The notes: generated by a model not told the origin, from the sequence alone. A DNA stretch of 64,000 bases from Kofleriaceae bacterium (GCA_020633495.1 JACKDR010000013.1:158821-222820), one strand, 5' to 3'; shown: positions 26,701-36,898, numbered from the stretch's first letter. Program-made: numbers and translations.

Positions 26701-26870
26701 GCGCAGCCGCCCCGGTGCCGGCGCGGGCGCGGCGGCGTCACCCGACGCGGGCGCCGCCGCCGTGGTGCGCCGGCGTCGGCGGGCTGCGCCCTGGCCGTCG
26801 TCGGCCACCGCGTCGTCGCGGCGCCGGCGACGACGATCAGCGTCGCGAGCTTGTGGAAGGAGCGATGCAC
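23800..26870 (-). CDS. TonB-dependent outer-membrane receptor with carboxypeptidase-regulatory domain
   Basis: The receptor body is clear: a CarboxypepD_reg-like domain (GVRGRVVDADTGEPVVGV, GEYALELPPGTYTLRL), a plug (VSDAISAEQISRSPDSNASD, YVVIRGLGGRYSLTLLNG, FPAALLANLTVTKTFSPDMP), then a 22-strand-type barrel ending FVASLEYSAE. The signal peptide (HRSFHKLATLIVVAGAATT, GTG at 26870) is in a different frame. Two or more frame changes in the Ala/Pro/Gly-rich linker near 26640-26800 are needed to join it to the rest, so the start is uncertain. The domain order matches M. xanthus Oar, which is needed for secretion of the protease PopC. Neighbouring exbD, exbD, exbB and tonB would energise it. Substrate unknown. 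Confidence 0.85.
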
Positions 26871-26963
26871 TTGGTTGAGTCCTGGTGCCACGCGGAATGT
26901 CCTCGACGCAGATGGCGCCTTCACGCCGCCTCTGTCACGAAGCGGTGGCGACGCAGGTTCGGC

Positions 26964-26981
26964 AGCGGCGAGATCGCCGCT
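26964..26981 (-). promoter_or_regulatory. Hairpin just after exbD
   Basis: AGCGGCGA at 26964-26971 and TCGCCGCT at 26974-26981 form a perfect 8-bp inverted repeat with a two-base gap, overlapping the exbD stop codon. It lies between exbD and the receptor gene and could attenuate or process the transcript, lowering receptor expression relative to the energising complex, or vice versa. There is no T-run. Confidence 0.4.
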
Positions 26982-27423
26982 ACTTGATGACCGAGTCGGT
27001 CAGGACCGCGATGTTGACGGCGCCGCCACCGCGGGCAGCGTCCAGCGCCTTCATGGCCTCGCCGTAGGGAACGTCGTCCTCGGCGTCGAAGAACATGATG
27101 CGCTCGTCTCGAGCCGCGAAGATGCGCTCGAGCTTGGTCGGCAGCTCGTCGAGCGTGACCTGGTCCTTGTTGATCCAGATCGTGCCGTCGCCGTGGACGG
27201 TGACGACGATCGGCACCCGATCGGGATCGTCCGGCTCGTCGGGCTGGTCCGGCTTGGCCGCGGTCTCCTTCTTGGGGACGTGCAGCCAGAACTGCTTGAC
27301 CATCATCGGCGCGATCACCATGAAGATGATCAGCAGCACGAGGACGACGTCGACCAGCGGCGTGACGTTCATCGACGGGCGGACCTTGCGACCCTTGCCG
27401 CCGGCCTGCAGCTCCGCGCCCAT
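26980..27423 (-). CDS. exbD: ExbD-type energy-transducing protein (second copy)
   Basis: A 147-residue inner-membrane protein with ATG 27423. A short basic N-terminus precedes one span, MNVTPLVDVVLVLLIIFMVI, with the essential Asp of the ExbD/TolR family. The periplasmic part includes VVTVHGDGTIWINKDQVTL and a C-terminal helix. It starts one base after the other exbD ends. Paired exbD genes are common in TonB systems of this kind. With ExbB it converts proton flow into TonB motion for the receptor downstream. Confidence 0.92.
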   Translation of the reverse strand: MGAELQAGGKGRKVRPSMNVTPLVDVVLVLLIIFMVIAPMMVKQFWLHVPKKETAAKPDQPDEPDDPDRVPIVVTVHGDGTIWINKDQVTLDELPTKLERIFAARDERIMFFDAEDDVPYGEAMKALDAARGGGAVNIAVLTDSVIK

Positions 27424-27424
27424 C

Positions 27425-27841
27425 TCAGGCCCCCTCGCCCTTGCGCAGGTCGCCGACCTGCAGCGACACGCCGGGGAACCCGACCTCCTGGCACTCCTTG
27501 AACAGCGAGCGCATCAGGCCGTACGGCGCGTCGCGGTCGCCCTTGAGGATCAGCTTGCTGGCGGCGGCGCGGGCGTGGGCCTCGCGCAGCGTCGCCAGCA
27601 GGTCCTCGCGCGCGACCTCGGCCTTCTCGAGGAAGAGCCGGCCGCCCTTGGTCACGCTCAGCGTGATCGGCGGGTGCGAGGCGTCGGGCGCCTGGTCCGG
27701 GTTGGCGATGCCCGGGACGTTGACCGGCGCGCCGGCCTGCATCTGCGGGATGATGACCATGAAGATGATCAGCAGGACGAGCACCACGTCGACGAGCGGC
27801 GTGACGTTCATGTCCGGCTTGGGTCGATCAGGCCGACGCAC
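27425..27841 (-). CDS. exbD: ExbD-type energy-transducing protein (first copy)
   Basis: 138 residues from GTG 27841, or 128 from ATG 27811. The GTG overlaps the exbB end by 14 bases. One membrane span, NVTPLVDVVLVLLIIFMVI, holds the conserved Asp, and the periplasmic part includes ITLSVTKGGRLFLEKAEV. It is very similar to the adjacent second copy in the span but diverges outside it (QMQAGAPVNVPGIANP versus MMVKQFWLHVPKKET). The two may form a heteromeric ExbD dimer. Confidence 0.92.
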   Translation of the reverse strand: MRRPDRPKPDMNVTPLVDVVLVLLIIFMVIIPQMQAGAPVNVPGIANPDQAPDASHPPITLSVTKGGRLFLEKAEVAREDLLATLREAHARAAASKLILKGDRDAPYGLMRSLFKECQEVGFPGVSLQVGDLRKGEGA

Positions 27842-28607
27842 TGGCCCGCGCCTCCAGCGGCTGCTCGCCCATCATCGTGGCGGCGGCCGCGGCCGAGACC
27901 CGCGCCGCGCTGGCGCCGGCGCCGGCGCCCGCGCCGGTCGCGCCGCTGCCGGTCTTGTTCTCGAGGTAGTCGAGGAACTCGCCCTTGGACTGCTCGAGCG
28001 CGAGCAGCAGCGCGTCCGACTTGCCGGACAGCATGTTGAAGGCGAGCACCGACGGGATCGCGACGATCAGGCCGATCGCGGTGACGATCAGCGCCTCGGC
28101 GATGCCGGCCGAGACCGCCGACAGGCCGCCGGAGCCCTCGGCCGCGATGCCCTGGAACGCCGAGATGATGCCGATGACGGTGCCGAGCAGGCCGACGAAC
28201 GGCCCGACCGAGCCGACCGAGGCCAGGATGCTGTGGCCGCGCCGTACGTCGGCCGAGACCGCCTCCGACTTGCGCTCCAGCTCGCGCCGGGTCAGCTCGA
28301 GCGGCGGGACCTCGCCGGGCTGCTTGCGGGCGGCGACGTAGGTCCGCATGCCGCCGGCGATCAGCGACGCCAGGTGGCTGGCCTTGTGCTCGTCGGCGAG
28401 CTTGATCAGCGCGTCGTGATCCTGGCGCTCGAGGAGGCCGCCGGCCTTGGCGGCGAACTTCCGCGAGGTCTTGCGGGACTTGTAGTAGACCCACAGCCGC
28501 TCGACGAAGACCGACAGCGACGCCATCGCCATGACGGCGAGGACCGCGACGATCGCCATGGCGAACGGCTGCATGTGGCGAAAGACATCGGCGAGATCGA
28601 AGCTCAT
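27828..28607 (-). CDS. exbB: ExbB/TolQ/MotA-family proton channel protein
   Basis: A 259-residue inner-membrane protein, ATG 28607 with GGAG upstream. Three spans: one near residues 10-35 (PFAMAIVAVLAVMAMASLSVF) and two in the conserved core, LASVGSVGPFVGLLGTVIGI and EALIVTAIGLIVAIPSVLAF. The Gly/Thr pattern of the ExbB channel is intact. An Ala/Gly-rich C-terminal tail (GATGAGAGAGASAARVSAAA) is longer than usual. It sits between tonB and the two exbD genes in the TonB operon. Confidence 0.93.
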   Translation of the reverse strand: MSFDLADVFRHMQPFAMAIVAVLAVMAMASLSVFVERLWVYYKSRKTSRKFAAKAGGLLERQDHDALIKLADEHKASHLASLIAGGMRTYVAARKQPGEVPPLELTRRELERKSEAVSADVRRGHSILASVGSVGPFVGLLGTVIGIISAFQGIAAEGSGGLSAVSAGIAEALIVTAIGLIVAIPSVLAFNMLSGKSDALLLALEQSKGEFLDYLENKTGSGATGAGAGAGASAARVSAAAAATMMGEQPLEARASASA

Positions 28608-28618
28608 GGGGGGCTCCT

Positions 28619-29374
<756 letters not shown>

Positions 29375-29425
29375 CGAGCGCACAGTGGAGCGGCTCGATG
29401 ACGCGTCCTTCGCCGCTCGGTGGCG

Positions 29426-29490
29426 GCCGCGTGACAAACGCGGCGCGCCCCCCGAAGCGGCTTCGTCACACGGCGGGAGCGATCCCCGCC
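29426..29490 (-). terminator. Cluster of three short hairpins upstream of tonB
   Basis: GCCGCG/CGCGGC (29426-29431 and 29439-29444, loop TGACAAA), CGAAGC/GCTTCG (29453-29458 and 29460-29465, one-base centre) and GGCGGG/CCCGCC (29472-29477 and 29485-29490, 7-base loop). They fill the 129-base gap between the RCC1 gene stop (29504) and the tonB start (29374). The one nearest the RCC1 stop is the best terminator candidate; the others may be operators or leader structure for tonB. Confidence 0.4.
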
Positions 29491-29503
29491 CGGCGCCGAT
29501 CCG

Positions 29504-31222
29504 CTACTTGTGGACGATGCGGGCCGCGAACTTACCCAGCGCCTTCGACGACTTGGTCTGCAGGCGCAGCTCGCCGCAGATCCAGTCGGCGTCCAGGTGG
29601 GTGATCTCGGCCTCCCCGGCCTTCATCCCCTCCAGGCTGATGTCCGACATCATGTAGTTGTCGAACGCGCGGTCGGCGAACGCCGGGTAGACCAGGCGCT
29701 CCTGCTCGTGGTCCATCGAGTAGACGCCGACGTCGACCGGCATCGGCTTCTTGTCACCCTCGAGGTCGACCTTGCCGAAGCGGACGCTGAGCATCAGCTG
29801 CTTGCCACGCAGCGGCACGTACTGGCCCGGGTCGCGGTTGATGTTGGCGAGCTCGACCTTGTAGGTGACGCCCTGGTCACCGGTGTCGCTGGCGTAGCTC
29901 GACTTGACGTCGAACTTGCCCTCGAAGTCCTTGAACTCGAGATCGAGCTGGGCGTCGTGGACGCAGCCCTCGGGCAGGCCGTCCCAGCTCTGCACCGTGG
30001 TCGGCTCCTGGACCTCGGCGAGGCCGTCGGCCGGCGCCGGCGCGGTCTTGTCGTTGACGCCCTTCACCTGCACCGGCTTGGAGCGGTCGACCAGCGTGCC
30101 GTCGCCGAGCTGGCCGTAGCGGTTCGAGCCCCAGCACCACACGGTGCCGTCCTTCTCGAGCGCGCACGAGAACTGGCCACCCACCGCGACCGCGGTCGCG
30201 TCGGTCAGCTCGACGACCTGCCCCGGCTTGGACGTCGAGCTGCCGGTCGTGCCCTGGCCGAGCTGGCCGAGGTTGTTGCTGCCCCAGCACCAGACGGTGC
30301 CGTCGCCCTTGACCGCGCACCAGTGGCCGAGGCCGTCGAGCGCGACGACGTCGTCGAGGCCGTCGACTTCCTTGGCCCCCTTGACGTCCCGCCAGCACTG
30401 CACCTTCTTCGCCTTGGTGATGACGCAGTTGTCGCTCCAGCCGGTGACCAGGGTGGCGGCGTCGGTGACGCCCTCGACCTTGGTGGGATCGAGCTTGTCG
30501 GAGCCCAGGTAGCCCCAGCAGCTCACGGTGCTGTCCTCGTGCAGGACGCAGCCGTGGTTCTGACCGGCGTCGACCGCGACGACGCCGCTGACCGGGATGG
30601 TCTCGACCTTGTCGCGCGGCACGTCGGTGCTGGCGCCGAGGCCCATCGCGTTGAACGTGTTGCCGCCCCAGCCCTTGACGGTGCCGTCGTTGGTGAGGAA
30701 GAAGCCCATCCCGGAGCTCAGCGCCAGCTGCGTCACGCCGGCCAGCGCCGTCGCCTCGCCACCCTTGGTGTCGGGGGCGGGGTCCGGCATCATGTTGACG
30801 CCGCCCCAGCACCACGCCTTGCCGTCGGTGACGGTGCAGCCGACGTCACCGGACGAGCCGGAGTCGCCGCCGAAGACCAGCTGCTTGCCCTTGGCGCCCG
30901 CGATCGGCGTCGCGGTGGCGGCCTGGCCCTCGACCCGGCCGGTGCCGAGCTCGCCGTGATCGGACATGCCCCAGCAGCGGACCTCGCCGCCCTCGACCAT
31001 CGCGCACGCGTCCGCGACGCCGGCGACGAGCTGGGTGACCTTGACGCCCGCCGTGGGCGTGGCCGCGCCGGTGCCGGCGCTGCCGCCGCTCGCGGCGCTG
31101 CCGCCGCTCGTGGCGCTGCCGCCGCCCTCGCCGGCCTTGTCGCCCTTCTTCTTGCACGCGCCCGCGCCGAGCGCGATCACCGCCGCGGCGCCGAGGCACA
31201 TCACGAAACGCTTTGAGCTCAT
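29504..31222 (-). CDS. RCC1-repeat lipoprotein
   Basis: A 572-residue lipoprotein, ATG 31222 with GGAG upstream and a lipobox ALGAGAC, then a Lys/Gly/Ser-rich linker. About residues 60-390 hold RCC1/BNR-type propeller repeats, each with a CxWG core (MVEGGEVRCWG, VTDGKAWCWGG, KDGTVWCWGSNRYGQLGDG). Paired Cys in most blades suggest disulphides outside the cytoplasm. Residues 400-572 form another domain (VQSWDGLPEGCVHDAQ, GKFAARIVHK). RCC1-repeat lipoproteins are abundant in myxobacteria; ligands are unknown. It precedes the TonB operon but is separated by hairpins. Confidence 0.85.
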   Translation of the reverse strand: MSSKRFVMCLGAAAVIALGAGACKKKGDKAGEGGGSATSGGSAASGGSAGTGAATPTAGVKVTQLVAGVADACAMVEGGEVRCWGMSDHGELGTGRVEGQAATATPIAGAKGKQLVFGGDSGSSGDVGCTVTDGKAWCWGGVNMMPDPAPDTKGGEATALAGVTQLALSSGMGFFLTNDGTVKGWGGNTFNAMGLGASTDVPRDKVETIPVSGVVAVDAGQNHGCVLHEDSTVSCWGYLGSDKLDPTKVEGVTDAATLVTGWSDNCVITKAKKVQCWRDVKGAKEVDGLDDVVALDGLGHWCAVKGDGTVWCWGSNNLGQLGQGTTGSSTSKPGQVVELTDATAVAVGGQFSCALEKDGTVWCWGSNRYGQLGDGTLVDRSKPVQVKGVNDKTAPAPADGLAEVQEPTTVQSWDGLPEGCVHDAQLDLEFKDFEGKFDVKSSYASDTGDQGVTYKVELANINRDPGQYVPLRGKQLMLSVRFGKVDLEGDKKPMPVDVGVYSMDHEQERLVYPAFADRAFDNYMMSDISLEGMKAGEAEITHLDADWICGELRLQTKSSKALGKFAARIVHK

Positions 31223-31341
31223 ACCTCTCCTCAGAATAGACCCCGGGGAACGGATGTCGGGCCCGCGGTCCCCGGCCGCGAGCGTCGACGACTATCGCAC
31301 GGGCCGCCGTCGCCGCCGGGCGGCGCGGTAAGATATCGGCC

Positions 31342-32948
31342 ATGCGAGGGACCTGGACGCTGGGCCTGGTGGTGCTCGTGGCATGTCGACACGGCGGTCC
31401 GCCGGACGTCGCCGACGACGTCGGCGGCGACCACGCGCGCGTCGCCGCGCTCGCCGACGACGCCGGCTCGGACCACGGCGCGACCGACGCCGTCGCCACC
31501 GTCGCCACCGACGCCGGATCGGCGGCCGCCGATCCGGCGGCGCCCCGCCCGCGCCGCCGCCCCCGCCGCCGCCCCCGGATCCGCTGGCGGCGCTGCCGTC
31601 CCTCGACTTCGCCCCCGCCCTCGATCCCGCGCACCCCGAGGTCCGCTACCAGCTCGCGGTCGCGCAGCTGACGTCCGGTGCGCCGGACCGCGCGCTCGCG
31701 CTGCTGGCGTCGCGGGCCGGCGCCGACGCCGACGCCTGCGCGGGCTGCGGCGCCCTGGCGGCGGGCGCCCGCTACGACGACGCCTGGCGCGCGCAGTGGG
31801 CGACCGCGGCGTTCCGCGCCATCGCCGACCAGGCCCGCCCCGGCGACTGGCCCACCAGCGGCGACGAGATCGTCGCCCGCTGCCCCCGCGGCGCGAAGCC
31901 GCGCGGCGCGTCGCACGTGATGGATCGCGGCCGCGCGCGGGTATGGTGCGAGCGCCGCGGCAAGAAGCACGGCTCGTACGACGAGTACGAGGAGGGCTAC
32001 GACCTCGGCGAGGGCGTGCGCTGGGTCCACGGCGCCTACGCCGACGGCGTCCAGGTCGGGATGTGGTCCCAGGGCGGCAGCTACGACGACGTCCTCGAGG
32101 GCGGCTACGTCGCCGGCAAGCCGCACGGCCTGTGGACGACCGCGACCAAGTACGCCACCACCTACGAGGTCTACGACCACGGCGTCCTCGACGGCGCCGC
32201 GATCACGGTCGCCGCCGACGACGGCGTCGTCGTCAAGGAGGAGGCCTACCGCGCCGGCAAGCTCGACGGGCCGGCGCTCGAGCGCCAGGAGGAGGCGCCC
32301 CACGCCCTGGTCGCGACCGGCGCGTACGCCGGTGGCGCCCCCGACGGCACCTGGATCCGCTACGACGACCTCGGCCGCCGCCGCAGCGAGGAGCACTGGG
32401 ATCACGGCGTCCGCCACGGCACGTTCCGCTACTGGGACGCCGCCGGCGCGGTGCTGGCGACCGCCGAGCTCGACCACGACAGCGGCGACTGGATCGCCTA
32501 CGACGACCGCGGCCTCGCCGCCCGCGGCACCCTCGACCACGGCCAGAAGGTCGGCGCCTGGGGCGAGCAGACCGGCGACGGCTGGGAGGAAGGTACCTAC
32601 GCCGCCGGCCAGCGCACCGGCACGTGGACCCGGCGGGTCGCGCCCGGCGGCGCCCGGCTCGCCGAGGGGCCGTACGTCCGCGGCGTCCCGCACGGCGCGT
32701 GGACGTTCTGGCGCGACGACGGCTCGCCGCTGGCCCGCGGCGGCTTCGCCGCCGGCAAGCTCGACGGCGCGTGGACGGTCCTCGACGACCACGGCGAGGT
32801 CGCGCAGGCGCTGGTGTTCCGCAAGGGCGCGCTGATCTCCGTCGACGGCGAGCGGGCGACCCGGGCCCTGCGGCGGGGCTTCGCGCAGTCCGGCTTCGCG
32901 ACCGAGCCGGTCGTGATCGAGCCGGTCGACGACGAGCCGCCGTACTGA
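31342..32948 (+). CDS. MORN/YwqK-like repeat lipoprotein with one apparent frameshift
   Basis: A lipoprotein signal (MRGTWTLGLVVLVACRHGG) begins at ATG 31342. That frame loses sense after an Ala/Asp/Thr-rich linker near 31540-31560, and the body continues in another frame (PDPLAALPSLDFAP to the TGA at 32948). It gives about 535 residues in all. A TPR-like segment (VRYQLAVAQLTSGAPDRALA) is followed by seven or more MORN-like/YwqK-type repeats: VHGAYADGVQVGMW, GYVAGKPHGLW, YAGGAPDGTWIRYDD, GVRHGTFRYWDA, YAAGQRTGTWTR. Such repeats often occur in surface or effector-associated proteins. A single base change in the Pro/Ala linker would restore the frame. Confidence 0.7.
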
Positions 32949-33179
32949 TCGCCGCGACGCCGCGCCGACGTCCACGCCGGCGCGACGCGTCAAGGCGCGG
33001 TCGGTCGCGCGCGCGTGCGCGGCTAGCGCAAGGCAGGCTGCGCAGGTCCTGGGCAAGCTGCACGGCGCCGCCGACTCGCCGACGCCGCGGCGCCGCCAAG
33101 GCGGCGAGATCAGCCGCGCGAGCGGCCGGTACGGGCCGTGAACTGGAGGAGGTCCGCAACCAGCCAGCGGAGGTCTCCC

Positions 33180-33958
33180 GTGAAGCACGCGCTCGCCCTC
33201 GTCCCGGTCGCCCTGTTCGCCGTCGCCTGCACCGACGCCGACCCCTCGCCGACCTCGTCGGCGCCGCCCCCGCCGACGGGCTCGCGCTCCGGGTCGCGAC
33301 CCCGGAGCACCTCGCCGGCCACTACGCCGCGCCCGACACCGGGCTCGAGGTCGACTTCGACGTCGCCCGCACCGACGACGCGCTGTTCATGCACGTCACC
33401 ACCGGCAGCGGCCACGTCCTGATCCACGCCGAGACCCACGCCGACACCTACGAGTTCGAGTACCTCGACGGCCGGCTCGGCCTGTCCGTCGACAAGGCCT
33501 GGGTCGAGGCGGTGCGCGCCGCGCCGGTCGACGATCCGGTGGCGCAGAGCGAGGCGGGCGTGACCTGGACCGGCGACCTCGACGTCCTCGACGAGATGAT
33601 GGCCGTCCCGGAGGTCGCCGCCCTGCCCTGGCTGTCGCGCACCCTCGGCGCCCAGGGCTTCACCGGCGCCGCGTTCCCGGCCAGCCTCGCGCTCCACAAG
33701 GTCGCGCGCGAGAGCGCCGACGGCCTCGGCATCGAGGTGCCGGCGCTCGACGTCGAGCCCGACGAGGCCGGCTACTGCGCGCGGGCGACCGCCAACGACT
33801 GCTACGGCATGTGCGGCTACGGCTGCTCGTGCTGGTCGTGGGTGTGCGGCGACTGCTGCTACCACAGCGGCTGCGCGCGCCACGACAGCTGGTGCCGCAA
33901 CGGCCAGTGGTACTACTGCTACAACATCACCGCGGTGATCGCGCTGTTCGGCTGCTGA
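33180..33958 (+). CDS. Cys-rich lipoprotein, possibly phospholipase A2-like, one apparent frameshift
   Basis: The GTG at 33180 (GGAGG seven bases upstream) opens a lipoprotein signal, KHALALVPVALFAVACTDAD. The body is in another frame after about 33240 (PLADLVGAAPADGLALRVAT...) and ends at 33958. It totals about 258 residues. The last 55 residues hold a dense Cys cluster, CYGMCGYGCSCWSWVCGD then CCYHSGCARHDSWC. The CC-x-H-x-x-C...HD arrangement recalls the His-Asp active-site helix and calcium loop of secreted phospholipase A2, but the spacing is not exact, so this is only suggested. It converges with the kinase gene, ten bases away. Confidence 0.6.
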
Positions 33959-33968
33959 GGCGCACGCG

Positions 33969-36752
33969 TCACTCGACCTGCATCGACCAGCCGAGGTCGA
34001 AGACGAGCTCGTCGGCGGTGTCGCCGGCGGTCGCCACCACCTCGACGTCGTCGGCGCCGGTGCTCTCGACGACCCGCTGCAGCATGCCGCAGACCATCTC
34101 GACCGCGCGCCGGTCGGCGACGCCGTCGACGAGGCGGTAGCGGGCGGTGCCGCCGAAGCACTGGATCAGCTCGATCCGGCCGCGGTCGAGGTACTCGCCC
34201 CACACCGACGGCAGAGCCGCCAGCACGACGTTGGCGTCGAGCTCGCCGGTGGCGGCGCCGAACAGCGCGGCGAAGGTCGCCGACACCAGGCCGCGGCCGA
34301 TCGTGCGCGCCAGCTCGAGCTGGTCGTCGCCGTCGGTGGCGAGGCCGATCAGCTCGACCAGCTTGTCGAGGCGCTGCCAGCTGGCCGGGGCCAGGGTCGG
34401 GCGCAGGACGTAGGCCAGCGACAGATCGGTCTCGGCGACCCGGCGCAGCCACGGCTCGCCGCGGCGATGCCCGAGCACCTTGGCCGCGACCCGGAACGCG
34501 GCGCCGCGGACCTGGCCGAGCTGGTCCGAGGGCGCCGGCGCGGTCGAGCTCACGACCAGCTCGCCGTCGATGGTCAGGCGGGTCAGCGCGCCCCGCGGCA
34601 CCGCGTGGCGGCCGCTGGTGCTCATCGCGCGGGTCAGCGCGAGGGCGAAGGCGCCGGCGCTGCCGTAGCGCTGGGTCGGCTCGACCGACAGCGCCCGCAA
34701 GAGGACCTCGTCGACGGCGACCGGGATGCCGCGGCGCAGGGCGCTGGGCGGCGGCGGCGGCGCGTCGAGCTGCCGCGACAGCACCGCGAGGGCGTCGCCG
34801 TGGCCGTGCGGCAGCCGGCCGGTGAGCAGCGTGTACGCGGTGGCGGCCAGGCCGTAGACGTCGGTGGCCAGGCCCTCCTCGCCGTCGGCGAACGACTCCG
34901 GCGCGGCGAAGCCGGGGGTGCCGGCGCCGGCGACCCGCTCGCCGGTGCGCTTGGCGGCGCCGACGTCGACCAGCACGGCGCGCTCGCCGATGCGATCGAT
35001 GATGATGTTGTCGGGCTTGACGTCGCGGTGGACGACGCCGGCGGCGTGCATCGTGTCGAGCGCGTCGGCGACCTCGTTGATGACCTCGGTGGCGGCCTCG
35101 AGATCGAGCGACTCGTGACGGGCGACGTGGTCGTTGACCAGGTCGCCGAGGGTCGGGCCCTCGACCAGCTCCATGACCAGGTAGACGTCGTCGCCCTGGA
35201 CGCCGAAGTTGTAGACCTGGACCAGGTTGGCGTGGCGCAGCGACGCCAGCACCTGGGCCTCGCGGCGGAAGCGCTCGACCAGGGGCCGGTTGCGGCCCAG
35301 GTCGGTGCGCAGGACCTTGATCGCGACCGGGCGGCCCAGGGCGATGTCCTCGCCGCGGTAGACCACGCCGGTGGCGCCGCGCGACAGCTCGTGGAGGACG
35401 CGGTAGGCGCCGCCGATCGTGCCGGCGGGCAGCTCGAACAGCGCGGCGTCGCCGCGGGTCGCGGCGATCGTCGAGGCCTCGCCGCGGTGCTCCTGGGTCG
35501 CGTAGGCGACGACGCCGCCGCTGGGCCGGACGTGGGCCATCGCCGCGGCGGCGCGGCCGAGCAGCGGCGCGAACGTGCGATCGCCGGGGCGGATCTCGGT
35601 GACGCCGACCCGCACGGTCACCGGGATCTCGACGCCGTCGTGGAGCGCGGGGCGCTCGGTGATCCGGCGCAGCAGCTTCTCGGCGACCGGCACCGAGCGC
35701 GCGACGTCGGCCGCGACCAGCAAGAGCGCGATCTCGTCGTCGCCGACCCGGCCGATCTCGTCGGTGACCCGGACGTTGGCGCGGATCACCGACGCGACGT
35801 GGGCGAGCGCGGCGTCGCCGGCGCGGTGGCCCAGGCGATCGTTGATCCGCGACAGGCCGACGACGTCGAACAGCACCAGCGCCAGCGGCTCGCCGCGGCG
35901 TCCGGCCGCCGAGATCTCGACCAGCGTCGCGCGCTCGAACGCGGCCCGGTTCCAGGCCCCGGTGACGCCGTCGAGCATCGCGGTCTCGCGCAGGCGCTCG
36001 TGCTCGGCGAGCAGCCGCTCCTGGACCACCAGGACCCGGGCCTCGCCGGCGAAGCGCGCGGTCAGCGCCCGCAGCTCGGCGTCGAGGGCGCCGTCGATCA
36101 ACTGGACGCCGCGCCAGGCCAGCGCCAGCACCGCGCCGGGGTTGGCGCCGGCCGGGCTGACCGCGACCGCGATCATCGTGAAGACGTCGTCGGCGCACAT
36201 GACGACCGGGACGCCGAGCGCCGCGACCGTGCGGCCACGCTCGGCGCCGCCCAGCAGATCCATCAGGCCGAGCTCGGCGCCGTGCGGCTCGGCGCCGCCC
36301 TGGCCGTGGAACCACAGCCCGGCGCCGATCGCGCCGGTGGCGATCGCCAGGGTCTCGAGCGATCCTTGCAGCTCGCGACCCAGCAGGGTCGCGCCGGCCA
36401 GCGCGGTGGCGCGGCTCTGGGAGCTGCCCCCGACCAGGCCCGCGCCGGCCGCCAGCGCGGGCGCCAGCTCGGCGGCGGCGTCGGCGCCCTCGACCAGGAC
36501 CGCCGCGTCGACGACGCCGACCAGCGACGCGTGATCGTCGGCCTCGACCCGGGTCAGCAGCGCCCGGTCGTCCCCACCGGGCTGCGCCGGCGTCCGCGCG
36601 ATGATGGCCGGGCGCGCGCCATCGGGGCCGGTCAGCCAGCTCGCCAGATCGTGCGGCTGCGTCACGTGGCGCACCACCAGGACCGACGACGCGGTCGGGC
36701 CGGGGGTCCGAGACGGCGTGGGAACGGGATCGTGGTCGTAGGCAGGCTGCAT
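33969..36752 (-). CDS. GAF/GGDEF-like and Ser/Thr kinase fusion protein
   Basis: 927 residues from ATG 36752, GAGAGGA about eight bases upstream. A GAF-like sensory region covers about residues 20-270. A GGDEF-type domain follows (270-430) with the signature changed to VGDDE, so cyclase activity is doubtful. A Hanks-type kinase lies at about 450-710: GATGVVYRGED, VAIK lysine near 477, HRDVKPDN near 576, DVG in place of DFG, and GTPGFAAPES. The C-terminal 200 residues (LGQVRGAAFRVAAKVLGHRR...) resemble a small alpha/beta domain seen in myxobacterial proteins. No membrane span. It lies after motB, and the upstream frame is open into motB (see findings). Confidence 0.8.
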   Translation of the reverse strand: MQPAYDHDPVPTPSRTPGPTASSVLVVRHVTQPHDLASWLTGPDGARPAIIARTPAQPGGDDRALLTRVEADDHASLVGVVDAAVLVEGADAAAELAPALAAGAGLVGGSSQSRATALAGATLLGRELQGSLETLAIATGAIGAGLWFHGQGGAEPHGAELGLMDLLGGAERGRTVAALGVPVVMCADDVFTMIAVAVSPAGANPGAVLALAWRGVQLIDGALDAELRALTARFAGEARVLVVQERLLAEHERLRETAMLDGVTGAWNRAAFERATLVEISAAGRRGEPLALVLFDVVGLSRINDRLGHRAGDAALAHVASVIRANVRVTDEIGRVGDDEIALLLVAADVARSVPVAEKLLRRITERPALHDGVEIPVTVRVGVTEIRPGDRTFAPLLGRAAAAMAHVRPSGGVVAYATQEHRGEASTIAATRGDAALFELPAGTIGGAYRVLHELSRGATGVVYRGEDIALGRPVAIKVLRTDLGRNRPLVERFRREAQVLASLRHANLVQVYNFGVQGDDVYLVMELVEGPTLGDLVNDHVARHESLDLEAATEVINEVADALDTMHAAGVVHRDVKPDNIIIDRIGERAVLVDVGAAKRTGERVAGAGTPGFAAPESFADGEEGLATDVYGLAATAYTLLTGRLPHGHGDALAVLSRQLDAPPPPPSALRRGIPVAVDEVLLRALSVEPTQRYGSAGAFALALTRAMSTSGRHAVPRGALTRLTIDGELVVSSTAPAPSDQLGQVRGAAFRVAAKVLGHRRGEPWLRRVAETDLSLAYVLRPTLAPASWQRLDKLVELIGLATDGDDQLELARTIGRGLVSATFAALFGAATGELDANVVLAALPSVWGEYLDRGRIELIQCFGGTARYRLVDGVADRRAVEMVCGMLQRVVESTGADDVEVVATAGDTADELVFDLGWSMQVE

Positions 36753-36898
36753 GACGAGTCCTCTCGTGGGGTCCGAACCCTGGGTTTGCAGCTCCCGGGC
36801 CGAACCGGGGCTCGAAGAATTCCCTAGTGAAGTCGGGGCCGGTGCGCGCCGTCGCCAGGCTGCCGCCGCCAGCGTCGTGGCGACGTCAGCCGGTTGAC

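Noticed and set aside
32949..33179. Possible small gene or RNA in the 231-base gap
   Set aside because: No ORF with a ribosome site and no strong structure; it looks like ordinary GC-rich spacer with the promoter of the next gene.
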